From positions 1-22,072 of the forward strand of contig JBAZLI010000008.1 of NCBI GenBank assembly GCA_041650355.1: 22,072 bases of DNA, read 5' to 3'. Position numbers and translations under genes: made by a program. The stretch is from Candidatus Micrarchaeia archaeon (GTDB lineage Archaea; Micrarchaeota; Micrarchaeia; Anstonellales; Bilamarchaeaceae). Shown here piece by piece: positions 1 to 6,934 of the stretch. Every line of letters begins with the position of its first letter. The stretch's first letter is position 1. The notes under the pieces are model-generated. The model worked only from the letters and a program-made list of their open reading frames with translations. It did not search any database and was not told the DNA's origin.

Positions 1-907
1 CCACCAGCTTCTGCACAAGCTCCTTCCCAACCCGTTCCTGCGACTCTTTTGTGGAGCTCCCTATATGCGGAGTGAAAATAGCATTCTCCAATTCGAGCAG
101 TTTCCCTGAATACGGCTCAGGCTCGTAAACATCAAGCGCGACTCCAGCGATTTTTCCTGATTTGCACGCCTCGTACAGCGCGTTCTCGTCCACGAGCCCG
201 CCGCGCGCAGTGTTTATTATGCAAACCCCGCTCTTCATCTTCCCTATGCTCTGCGCATTCACCAGATTTTTGGTCTCATCCCTGAGAGCCATGTGCAGGC
301 TTATCACATCCGATTTCGCGAACAATTCATCCAAACCCACAAACTTGACAAAAGCGCTCTTCTTCTCACTCCTGTCGTAAGCGATTACATCCATCCCGAG
401 CGCGCGCGCCTTCTCAGCCACAAGCGCCCCAATCCTCCCGAATCCAACAATGCCGAGCGTCTTACCCATTATTTCCCTTCCAGTCAGGCCTTTCTTGTCC
501 CAAATTTTACTCTTCATCTGCAGGTGCGCCTTCCCCCCGTTCCGCAGCAGCATAATCATGAATCCGATGCACAATTCAGCGACCGCATTGCTCGGAGCCC
601 CAGGAGTATTTATCACTTTTATCCCCTTCTTCTCGCATTCCTTCGCATCCACGTTGTCCAGCCCCACGCCAGCCCTTGCGACTATCCTGAGCTTTTTCGC
701 ATAAGAGAGCAAATCCGCATCCACCTTGGTCGCGCTCCTCACAACGAGCGCATCCGCGTCCGCAATCGCACCCTTCAAATCCACGGGCTTGTACGCAGTC
801 TCACCCAATTTCCTTATTTCCTCGACCACTTCCGGTTCCATGTTGTCCGCAATCACGATTTTCATAAAATCATCCGGAGTTCCCTCCGTACCTTTCCATC
901 CCTTCAT
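1..907 (-). CDS. serA: D-3-phosphoglycerate dehydrogenase (partial, 3' end beyond the window)
   Basis: NAD-dependent oxidation of 3-phosphoglycerate to 3-phosphohydroxypyruvate, the first step of phosphorylated serine synthesis. The frame is open from ATG at 907 to the window edge (302 residues). It shows the Rossmann motif GFGRIG at 155-160, and the D-2-hydroxyacid dehydrogenase catalytic trio as Arg in INTARG (about 235), Glu in DVYEPEP (about 264) and His in TPHIGSS (about 281). The ATG overlaps the stop of the upstream aminotransferase as ATGA, which favours translational coupling. An internal ATG at 865 (MKIVIADNM) gives the more usual family N-terminus and is a real alternative. At 302 residues a short ACT-less form would be almost finished; whether a C-terminal ACT domain follows cannot be seen. 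Another 2-hydroxyacid dehydrogenase is possible, but the serine-gene context supports serA. Confidence 0.88.
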   Translation of the reverse strand, partial: MKGWKGTEGTPDDFMKIVIADNMEPEVVEEIRKLGETAYKPVDLKGAIADADALVVRSATKVDADLLSYAKKLRIVARAGVGLDNVDAKECEKKGIKVINTPGAPSNAVAELCIGFMIMLLRNGGKAHLQMKSKIWDKKGLTGREIMGKTLGIVGFGRIGALVAEKARALGMDVIAYDRSEKKSAFVKFVGLDELFAKSDVISLHMALRDETKNLVNAQSIGKMKSGVCIINTARGGLVDENALYEACKSGKIAGVALDVYEPEPYSGKLLELENAIFTPHIGSSTKESQERVGKELVQKLV

Positions 908-1971
908 TTGACTATTTTTTCTATTCCATCAAGGCACCCGACCATCCATTCGTGCTTGAAGTTGCCCATATGCGCTATCCTAAGCCCGTTGTTGGCGTAA
1001 ACGCCCCTGCATCCCACAATCTTGTACCCGAACTCCTTGTCCACCCTTTCCTTTATGCTCTTGGCCTGCTCAGGGCTATCGCACACGAATCCCGTAACGG
1101 TATTAGATTCAAAGCCAGGCTCAGCAACAAGCTTGAACCCCATCCCTGCAAGCCTCTTTCTCACGTAAGCCGCTTCCTCAGCATGCCTCTTCACAGCCGC
1201 AGGAACCCCGCCTGCCTTGTCCAGCACGTTGAAGGCCTCCTGGAGCGCCCAGAAGAGCGAAACCGCAGGAGTATTCGGGGTCTGCTGGTCTTTTTCATAC
1301 CTTTTCTTGTGCCTTCTCAAATCCATGTAATAAGAAGGCACGCTCTCCCTTTTCGAGAACCTCTCCACAGCATCAGCGCCCAAGCCCAGGAGCGCCATTC
1401 CAGGCGGAGCTGCAATCCCCTTCTGGCTCCCTGTAACGAACCCATCCACATTGAACTCCTTCATGTTGAATTCGGTGCCCGGCCATGCCGAAATCCCGTC
1501 TATAATGGTAATCATTCCCTTTGATTTCGCGTATTTGCATATCTCCTTTATGTGGTTCCTGAGCCCATAGCCCGTCTCGTTGTAGACCATGCCCAGCACC
1601 TGCGCGTTGCTCCCATCTATCTTCCCCTTCGCGCGCTCCAGATCCCATCCCTTTCCCCCTTCTATGGCCCCGGCTTCGGCAATAGTGTAAATTTTCGCTG
1701 TCTCCACCAGCTTCTCCCCGAACTCCCCGTTCGGAAAGCAAATCATCTTCTCGTTCTTGAACGTTAGATTGGCCATGAGCGCTTCCAGCCCGAGCGCCCC
1801 AGAGCCCGTTATCACATACGCTTCCTGCGCGCCCAAATAGCCCTTAAACCGCGTGCACAAGTCCGCGTAAAGCGCGGTGAAATCCTTTGACCTGTGCGTA
1901 ATCATCTCCTTTGTCTGCGCATTCCTTATCTCTTCCAGGACCGGCACCGGACCCGGGGCTAGCAAAACCAT
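904..1971 (-). CDS. Class V aminotransferase (serine-pyruvate / alanine-glyoxylate type, possibly phosphoserine aminotransferase)
   Basis: PLP enzyme of the aminotransferase class V family, 355 residues. It has the glycine-rich GSGALGLEA phosphate-binding region, NETGYG, the PLP-pyridine Asp in IDGISAW (about 158) and the Schiff-base Lys in TGSQKGIAAPPG (about 184). The start is the ATG at 1971, preceded by a strong AGAGGTGG Shine-Dalgarno four bases upstream; an in-frame TTG at 2004 would add eleven residues but has no such site. It lies 44 bp after the SerK-like gene and overlaps serA by ATGA. The family includes serine-pyruvate, alanine-glyoxylate and some phosphoserine aminotransferases. 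Wedged between serA and a serine-kinase-like gene, it most likely makes phosphoserine or serine from the SerA product; the substrate is inferred from context. Confidence 0.87.
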   Translation of the reverse strand: MVLLAPGPVPVLEEIRNAQTKEMITHRSKDFTALYADLCTRFKGYLGAQEAYVITGSGALGLEALMANLTFKNEKMICFPNGEFGEKLVETAKIYTIAEAGAIEGGKGWDLERAKGKIDGSNAQVLGMVYNETGYGLRNHIKEICKYAKSKGMITIIDGISAWPGTEFNMKEFNVDGFVTGSQKGIAAPPGMALLGLGADAVERFSKRESVPSYYMDLRRHKKRYEKDQQTPNTPAVSLFWALQEAFNVLDKAGGVPAAVKRHAEEAAYVRKRLAGMGFKLVAEPGFESNTVTGFVCDSPEQAKSIKERVDKEFGYKIVGCRGVYANNGLRIAHMGNFKHEWMVGCLDGIEKIVK

Positions 1972-2015
1972 TTTTCCACCTCTTAAATTCACGTGCGCAG
2001 GCAATCCGCGCGCAA

Positions 2016-2828
2016 TCAGTAAATAACTATTACCGGCTCAGAGTATCTCCTTATGTTCCCGTTGTATACGCGCTCCTTGAGTATGCGCTCCAGATACGCC
2101 GTTGCTTCAGTTTCCCCCTCGTGCAGCCAGCCCAGCCGCATGTTCAGCCTAATGATTCTGTTAGGGATCACGTGCCTCGTCGATTTCGGGCTGAAAACTT
2201 TGCCCTCCAGCGCGCGTTCCACTATCTCTTCCTTAGTGTAAACCTTCCTGTACATCACGGTTTTCCCCTTTTCCACCCACCCCGAAGCCTCCTCGTCCGA
2301 GTAGTATTGGAATGAAGTTTCGCCCCCGTTAAGCTTCCCCAGCACCCTCTTCTGCTCAGCCATCAATCCGTCCAAATCATAGGAGCCCGGCTCCACGAGC
2401 GCGTATTCCTTTTTCCCGCTGTTTTTCTTGGCAATCATGAACGGCGCTTTCTTGTCCGCGAGGCTCTTCAATCCAATCTCGAAGTCCACTGCATCGAGCT
2501 TGAGCCCGGCGCTTTTCACGTTCTCGAACGCAATCTTCTCAGAAACAGGGAACCAGGTCCCGATTTTTATGTCCGGCCTTGAATAATCCACGAACTGGCA
2601 GACCGCCCTGGGGCACTTTATCATGCTCAGGACCTTTATCCTGTGGTTCCCGTCGAGCACCACCCTGCTCTTCTTGTCCACGAGCAGAGGGTCCACCAGC
2701 TGGCCTATATTCAGCATGGCCTCCTTCAGCCTGAGCAGGTTCCCCGGGATGGTCTCCTCGTGGCTGTGAAGCGTCCCGAGGTCGCAAATTTTGAGCTGTT
2801 CGAGTATGTCTTCAAATAAGGCGTCCAT
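2016..2828 (-). CDS. ParB/Srx-fold SerK-like protein (putative free-serine kinase)
   Basis: 270 residues. The N-terminal half has the ParB-like nuclease-fold signature: acidic HEET at 23-26, then LLVDKKSRVVLDGNHR with DGNHR at 59-63. The length, the C-terminal extension and the absence of a ParB helix-turn-helix fit the SerK/SbnI branch, which phosphorylates free L-serine to O-phosphoserine (ADP-dependent in Thermococcus SerK), rather than chromosome-partition ParB. The Glu residues in HEET are the likely catalytic position by analogy. It sits directly upstream of the aminotransferase and serA, which supports a role in serine/phosphoserine metabolism. A TTTAAA box at 2850-2855 lies about 25 bp before the ATG, so it probably starts its own leaderless transcript. 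The exact activity and phosphate donor are inferred. Confidence 0.72.
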   Translation of the reverse strand: MDALFEDILEQLKICDLGTLHSHEETIPGNLLRLKEAMLNIGQLVDPLLVDKKSRVVLDGNHRIKVLSMIKCPRAVCQFVDYSRPDIKIGTWFPVSEKIAFENVKSAGLKLDAVDFEIGLKSLADKKAPFMIAKKNSGKKEYALVEPGSYDLDGLMAEQKRVLGKLNGGETSFQYYSDEEASGWVEKGKTVMYRKVYTKEEIVERALEGKVFSPKSTRHVIPNRIIRLNMRLGWLHEGETEATAYLERILKERVYNGNIRRYSEPVIVIY

Positions 2829-2849
2829 AAACCTATTGTCCAGGCTAAC

Positions 2850-2855
2850 TTTAAA
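2850..2855 (-). promoter_or_regulatory. TATA box of the serine-gene operon
   Basis: TTTAAA inside an A/T-rich run in the 42-bp gap after sec61-beta. Its centre is 24.5 bp before the ATG at 2828, the usual archaeal TATA-to-start distance, so the transcript would begin at or near the start codon. Confidence 0.55.
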
Positions 2856-2870
2856 AAAAGTATACTTGCC

Positions 2871-3032
2871 CTAATTTGCGAGCACTTTGTCAGCTATCTT
2901 TATCACGAAGATGAACGCCAGCGCCGCCGCCAGCACGGCCTTCGGGCTGACCTTTATGCCTGCAAGCTCCATGTTCGAGCCCACGCCCAGTATTCCGGCG
3001 CTGCTCATGGGCATCATTACCTGTTTTGCCAT
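2871..3032 (-). CDS. Preprotein translocase subunit Sec61-beta (archaeal SecG)
   Basis: 53 residues, ATG at 3032 and TAG at 2871-2873. The peptide begins MAKQVMMPMSSAGILGV and continues GIKVSPKAVLAAALAF before a single C-terminal hydrophobic helix (about residues 31-47). This is the archaeal Sec61-beta layout: a short cytoplasmic tail with an MPMSSAGI-like motif, a G-I-K-(V/I)-x-P-K motif, then one tail-anchored membrane helix. The protein binds the SecYE channel in the cytoplasmic membrane. It is small and easily missed by gene finders. It is read divergently from the PAC2 gene through a 50-bp spacer holding one palindromic TATA box, 25.5 bp from its ATG, which implies a leaderless mRNA. The acidic loop often seen before the helix is short here. 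Confidence 0.85.
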   Translation of the reverse strand: MAKQVMMPMSSAGILGVGSNMELAGIKVSPKAVLAAALAFIFVIKIADKVLAN

Positions 3033-3053
3033 GCATTGTTTTTCCAGCCAATA

Positions 3054-3061
3054 TTTATAAA
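3054..3061. promoter_or_regulatory. Shared palindromic TATA box (sec61-beta / PAC2)
   Basis: TTTATAAA is its own reverse complement. Its centre (3057.5) lies exactly 25.5 bp from the sec61-beta ATG at 3032 and 25.5 bp from the PAC2 ATG at 3083. One TBP site could therefore serve both divergent leaderless genes. Confidence 0.6.
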
Positions 3062-3082
3062 GTTGATTTGTTTTATATGCCC

Positions 3083-3808
3083 ATGACTGTGGACATAGTT
3101 AAAACCGCCAGCTTCGACGCCAAAAACCCACTAATAATAGTCGGTTTTCCAGGGATAGGCCTTGTAGGGAGCGTCGCTACCGCTTATTTCGTGGAAAAGA
3201 ACGGCTTCGAGATGGTGGGCTACATAAGCAGCGGCGATTTCGCGCCTCTTGCTGCAATCCACAACTACAAACCCCTTCCACCCGTGCGCATTTACTACTC
3301 GAAGAGCCTCAACATAATGGTGATAATGGGCGAAATAGTGGTTCCTGTTTCAGTTTCGCACGACCTCGCGCACCGAATAATGGATTTCGCGTCTGAGCTC
3401 AAGGCCACCCGCATAATCTCGGTCGGGGGCATATCCCTGAGGGAAAGCGAAAGCGCGGTCTATCTGGTGGGAAACGAGCAGAGCAACGTGAACGCGCTGG
3501 TTTCAAAGAAAGTCGGCAGGAGCATAAAGGAAGGCGCCACGACCGGCGTTACAGGAACCCTGCTCGCAGTGAGCGGCCTTTCCGGCTATTCCATGCTCGC
3601 AGTGCTTGCTGAAGCCAGCCCTGACTTCGTGGACCCGAAAGCCGCTTCCAACGCCCTTCAAGTATTGTCCAAAATAATCGAAGTTCCGATAAACACGGTC
3701 GAGCTGGAGAGGGAAGCGCGCACCCTTGCGCAGGGCGCGAAGGAGAGCGCGGTGAAATCAAAAGCCTTGGGCAAGAAGACCGGCCCTACCGGCGGAATGT
3801 ACGGATAA
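3083..3808 (+). CDS. PAC2-family proteasome assembly chaperone (PbaA-like)
   Basis: 241 residues of the PAC2 family, seen from the N-terminal VGFPGIGLVGSVA motif, the IMGEIVVP strand, the SVGGIS strand and the long C-terminal helix. Archaeal relatives such as PbaA dock on the proteasome alpha-ring through a C-terminal HbYX motif. This protein ends GGMYG, so its last three residues Met-Tyr-Gly match hydrophobic-Tyr-any exactly, after a flexible Gly/Pro/Thr tail. It probably acts in the cytoplasm in 20S assembly or as an ATP-independent regulator. The ATG at 3083 was chosen because the TATA box lies 25.5 bp upstream; an in-frame ATG at 3077 would add two residues, and a longer reading from 3026 crosses the TATA box and is unlikely. 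No proteasome gene lies in the window. Confidence 0.88.
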   Translation: MTVDIVKTASFDAKNPLIIVGFPGIGLVGSVATAYFVEKNGFEMVGYISSGDFAPLAAIHNYKPLPPVRIYYSKSLNIMVIMGEIVVPVSVSHDLAHRIMDFASELKATRIISVGGISLRESESAVYLVGNEQSNVNALVSKKVGRSIKEGATTGVTGTLLAVSGLSGYSMLAVLAEASPDFVDPKAASNALQVLSKIIEVPINTVELEREARTLAQGAKESAVKSKALGKKTGPTGGMYG

Positions 3809-3843
3809 AAGGGGTATTTATTCTATTTATCAGTTTGCCCTTT
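3809..3843. terminator. Convergent intergenic spacer, probable T-rich terminator
   Basis: A 35-bp gap between two convergent genes. On the plus strand it holds a T-rich stretch (tatttattctatttatc) after a GGGG, which fits an archaeal oligo-T type terminator for the PAC2 gene. No stem-loop is evident. Confidence 0.3.
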
Positions 3844-4989
3844 TCACTTGGATTCCATATACGCATCGTACATTCCAGGCAGGGTTTTCCACTCGACTTT
3901 TCCAGAGCGCACATACGGGTCTATCCTCGCGAGCCATTCGTCCAGCAGCGTGCTATTCAGTTCGGAACCAAGGCTGTTGGACAAATAATAAGTGTTCACC
4001 CTGCCCTCTTCCGAGAGCGCAATCGCCTGCTCCAATTCCTCAATGGAGGCGTTGATATCCTCTTTTGTGAATTCGCACTTCTGCCCGCTCCTGTTCCCGC
4101 TCTTTTCCTCCCACATGCAGCTCAGCCCGCCGCTCGCAGGGAGCATGACCACCTTCCCGTTCTGCGCGTCATCCGTGAGCCAGTCTACGCCGTTCTCCAT
4201 CCTCCAGGGGTAAGTTCTATTCGCAAGCTCCCCAGGGAACACCTGGTGGCACGCGGCCGGGCTCGGACAATCCCTGTACTCGGCAGGCCTTACTCCGGGC
4301 GGCATTGAAGAAACGCAGTACGCGACCTGCCCGGTTACGAATTTGTAGCCAGAATCCCTTGCCGCGCTCACCCAATCCAATTTGGAGCATATCCCTGAAA
4401 CGTGCCTCACTTCCACTCCCAGCGTCTCAAGCTCCGCCTTCCCCGCTTTCAGCTCGTCCAAGAAAGTGACATAAGTGTAATTCGTGCCTACTCCTGCATC
4501 CGCATGCACCCCTATTCCATGCCCCCTATTTTCCATTTCCTTGAGCACGTTCTCGTTCCATTTTATGCATCCGTCCGTGTATTCCTTGCTCTCAAGCGTG
4601 AGCTTCGCCCCGTGCTTCTCGAAAACGTCCGCATAATTCCTCACCGCTTCGGTGTGCCTCTGGAAACTGGCGTTGCTTCCGGTGTCGTCCCACCCCTCGA
4701 GGTGAACCATGAAACCTAAGTAGAGCGTCGCGTTTTTGCCATCAATAGTCTGGTTCGCCGAATCAGCTCCCAGGTTTTCCGCTTCGCAGTCCTGGGGGCA
4801 CATTCCGCTGCTGTTCTCTATCCGGTCGCAGGTCCCGTCCCCGCACATGTTCAACGGGATGATGTTCTTCACTTCAGGCAGCCCTCCGCTGAGATTAGGG
4901 CCCTGTCCTGTCCCAACACCTCCCTGCTGGACGCAGCCCAAAAGCAGAAAACAGGCAACAACAACCAATACGCACTCCTTCATTCCCAT
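3844..4989 (-). CDS. Secreted lipoprotein with polysaccharide-deacetylase-like domain
   Basis: 381 residues. The N-terminus is a lipoprotein signal: MGMKE, a hydrophobic stretch, then LLLGC as lipobox with the Cys near residue 19, so it is probably anchored outside the cell membrane. A Gly/Pro-rich linker and a small Cys motif of the CGDGTCD...CPQDC type follow. The rest resembles the NodB/polysaccharide-deacetylase barrel: LYLGFMVHLEG strand, a helix with FEKHGAKLT, and HGIGVHADAG as the putative metal-site strand. About ten N-x-S/T sequons suggest N-glycosylation. The classical paired metal-binding His/Asp are not all clear, so activity is uncertain. The ATG at 4989 is preceded by GGTGAG three bases away; GTG at 5013 and ATG at 4983 are alternatives. 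It follows the Lrp gene by 63 bp on the same strand. Confidence 0.62.
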   Translation of the reverse strand: MGMKECVLVVVACFLLLGCVQQGGVGTGQGPNLSGGLPEVKNIIPLNMCGDGTCDRIENSSGMCPQDCEAENLGADSANQTIDGKNATLYLGFMVHLEGWDDTGSNASFQRHTEAVRNYADVFEKHGAKLTLESKEYTDGCIKWNENVLKEMENRGHGIGVHADAGVGTNYTYVTFLDELKAGKAELETLGVEVRHVSGICSKLDWVSAARDSGYKFVTGQVAYCVSSMPPGVRPAEYRDCPSPAACHQVFPGELANRTYPWRMENGVDWLTDDAQNGKVVMLPASGGLSCMWEEKSGNRSGQKCEFTKEDINASIEELEQAIALSEEGRVNTYYLSNSLGSELNSTLLDEWLARIDPYVRSGKVEWKTLPGMYDAYMESK

Positions 4990-5052
4990 GTGCTCACCGA
5001 AATTCCTATTCACCTCATCCTTTTCAACCTTTGCCTTGCCGGCAGTATTCAG

Positions 5053-6009
5053 CTATCTTAGTGGATTTAGCATCTTCTCATCTATGACAGCTATAAAATC
5101 GTATTTGCCCAGCACGTTCCCGAATCTTGTTTTTAAATCTCTCGTAAACTCGTGCAATTCGCTATTATTGCGCACTATCACATCGGCCTCAATGTCCCAA
5201 CTCCCTATCGCCTTGTTCAAAAACACCACGTCATCGCACTGGGCGCAGAAATCCACGAACCGCTTCTCATCCTCTTTGGTCGCGTTCCTGAAACTTATGA
5301 GCATTTTGTAATAATTGAACCCAAGCTTCTTCGCATCAAACCATGCGGTGTATCCGAGTATGAATTTCCTTTCCACGAGCTTCCTTATTCTGTATTGTAC
5401 AGCATCCGGAGTGAGGCCGACTTTTTTTGACAGTGCAACCGTGGTTTCCCTGGAATCCGCATAAAGCGCAGAAAGCAGCTTAAGATCAATCCCATCAACC
5501 TTTTCCGGCGGGCTGATTTTTTCCATGGGCAGTTGCTTGTGCCTCGGGCTCTCAAGCGCCTTATTCCAGGACAAATACAATTGATACGTGGTAGTTATGA
5601 CAGTTTTTTCAACAATCCTGGTTCCGAACCTGTTCATAAACAGATATACGGCTTCCTCTACCTCCCGTTCATCTGCAGCTATTATCCTCCATAACACATC
5701 GTACTCGCCTTCGCACACCGTGGCCCAGAGCGTTCTCGGATAAGCGTGCATGAATCCCATTACCTCCTGCTCGGTCTTTTCGTCCATCGCTTCGAATTTG
5801 GAGTAAATTCTGTAAGACCTGAGCCCCATCTTGAGAAAATCTACATCTGCAAAAAGAAGGGAAACCAATCCCTCCTTTTTCAACTGCCTCAGTCTTCTTT
5901 CCACGGTTGCCGGGCTCAACTTGAGCTGTTTCCCCATCTGCACAAAGCTCATGCGCGAATCCAGGTAAAGAAGCGTAAGCAGCTCCTTATCCTTCCTGTC
6001 CAGGTGCAT
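5053..6009 (-). CDS. Double-length Lrp/AsnC-family transcriptional regulator
   Basis: 318 residues holding two complete Lrp/AsnC units. Unit one: HTH about 1-55 (DRKDKELLTLLYLDSR, then SPATVERRLRQLKKEGLV), with a RAM-like alpha/beta sandwich to about 140. Unit two: HTH about 170-225 (DGIDLKLLSALYADSR, TPDAVQYRIRKLVERKFI), with a second RAM domain to the C-terminus. Ordinary Lrp proteins are about 150 residues, so one chain here replaces a dimer. The start is the ATG at 6009, with TATA-like TTATTATA at 6031-6038 about 25 bp upstream (leaderless); a TTG at 6024 is an unlikely longer start. The effector (usually an amino acid) and targets are unknown; the gene just downstream is the lipoprotein at 3844-4989. 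Confidence 0.87.
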   Translation of the reverse strand: MHLDRKDKELLTLLYLDSRMSFVQMGKQLKLSPATVERRLRQLKKEGLVSLLFADVDFLKMGLRSYRIYSKFEAMDEKTEQEVMGFMHAYPRTLWATVCEGEYDVLWRIIAADEREVEEAVYLFMNRFGTRIVEKTVITTTYQLYLSWNKALESPRHKQLPMEKISPPEKVDGIDLKLLSALYADSRETTVALSKKVGLTPDAVQYRIRKLVERKFILGYTAWFDAKKLGFNYYKMLISFRNATKEDEKRFVDFCAQCDDVVFLNKAIGSWDIEADVIVRNNSELHEFTRDLKTRFGNVLGKYDFIAVIDEKMLNPLR

Positions 6010-6137
6010 ATGTAATTTATCCAAATAAATTTATTATATCTTTCGTTTTTCTTTCATTTTTTCCTAAAGCGTATTAAGTATATCGAAAACCACATAGTTC
6101 AATCACTAATAACAAAAAACTCCAAAAAGGTGATGAT

Positions 6138-6878
6138 ATGATGAAAATAAACCTGCTGGAAACCAAAACCGAAAAAAGGCCGATGCACACCAAAAATCCC
6201 GAACCGTTGAGCGAGAAACCCCGTGGTTTGCGCATGAAGCGTTTTATCCGCACCGCGGCAATTGCAGGTGGAGTTGCGCTTTCCCTGCTCACTCCAGCAA
6301 AAGTCCATGCTCAAGATGGATGGGCAAATTTCAGATTCGGCTACAGCACAAACCAAAGCACCACCGCAACCCTAGAGGGCGGAACTTCAATAACCGACAA
6401 GCTGAAGTTTTATGGTTTTGCCGAGTTGGATGGTACCAAGGAAAAGCCGTTGGATCTTGCGCAGGGCGCTTTCCTTAAGCTCAGAGTTACCCAAGGCATC
6501 GGAAACAATTTTCACGTAATCGTTGAAGACCTCCTGACAAACGGAGATAACCGCGTAAGAGCCGGAATTGCATTCACCCCCATGCTTGGAAAAGGGAATT
6601 ACACGCTGGTTTCAGCAATGCCTTTGGGTGTGGGCGGGAAGAAAGGGCCGCAATTATTCCTTTTCATGTCCCAGGAGATATCAAAAAGAATTCAGGCGCA
6701 GCTGCTTGCCGACTATGCAAGCAAACCCAATACGGTCTATCTTGAACCGGAACTCAATATTGCTATAACGAAGCATTTGGCCGTGCTTCTTCAGGGTCGC
6801 TATTTCGGAGCGCCTGAAAATATCGGAAAAGCCGGTTCCTGGAATGCAATATTAGGGATAAAATGGAGCATTAAATGA
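6138..6878 (+). CDS. Secreted beta-strand-rich protein resembling a bacterial outer-membrane barrel
   Basis: 246 residues. A basic 32-residue leader precedes a classic Sec signal: MKRFIRTAAIAGGVALSLL, with a probable cut at VHA|QDG (about 58/59). The mature part is a run of amphipathic strands separated by turns (NFRFGYST, KLKFYGFAEL, AFLKLRVTQ, NFHVIVEDL, RVRAGIAF, PQLFLFMSQ, IQAQLLADYA, LAVLLQGRY, WNAILGIKWSIK), the pattern of small bacterial outer-membrane barrels. It lacks a terminal aromatic residue, the usual BAM signal. GGTGAT three bases before the ATG at 6138 decides the start; ATG at 6141 and 6234 are alternatives. A TATA-like AAGTATAT lies at 6076-6083. A/T-rich third positions differ from the neighbours, which may mean transfer from bacteria. 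No function can be assigned. Confidence 0.6.
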   Translation: MMKINLLETKTEKRPMHTKNPEPLSEKPRGLRMKRFIRTAAIAGGVALSLLTPAKVHAQDGWANFRFGYSTNQSTTATLEGGTSITDKLKFYGFAELDGTKEKPLDLAQGAFLKLRVTQGIGNNFHVIVEDLLTNGDNRVRAGIAFTPMLGKGNYTLVSAMPLGVGGKKGPQLFLFMSQEISKRIQAQLLADYASKPNTVYLEPELNIAITKHLAVLLQGRYFGAPENIGKAGSWNAILGIKWSIK

Positions 6879-6903
6879 ACTAAAGAGGCATGAAGGCAAG
6901 CCA

Positions 6904-6911
6904 TTAAATAT
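6904..6911 (+). promoter_or_regulatory. TATA box of the HTH-10 regulator gene
   Basis: TTAAATAT in a 56-bp gap, centred 27.5 bp before the ATG at 6935, consistent with leaderless transcription. No Shine-Dalgarno precedes the ATG. Confidence 0.5.
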
Positions 6912-6934
6912 CACGGTTTGCACAATAAAACAAC

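Noticed and set aside
293..1000. Long plus-strand reading frame opposite serA
   Set aside because: It mirrors the codons of serA, has no family features and no promoter, and serA on the other strand shows full catalytic motifs.
2016..2828. Chromosome-partition ParB with a nearby parS/origin
   Set aside because: No helix-turn-helix or CTPase motifs, no ParA neighbour, and the flanking genes are for serine metabolism.
3026..3082. Extended N-terminus of the PAC2 protein
   Set aside because: It would overlap the sec61-beta start and translate through the shared TATA box; the family begins near MTVDIVKT.
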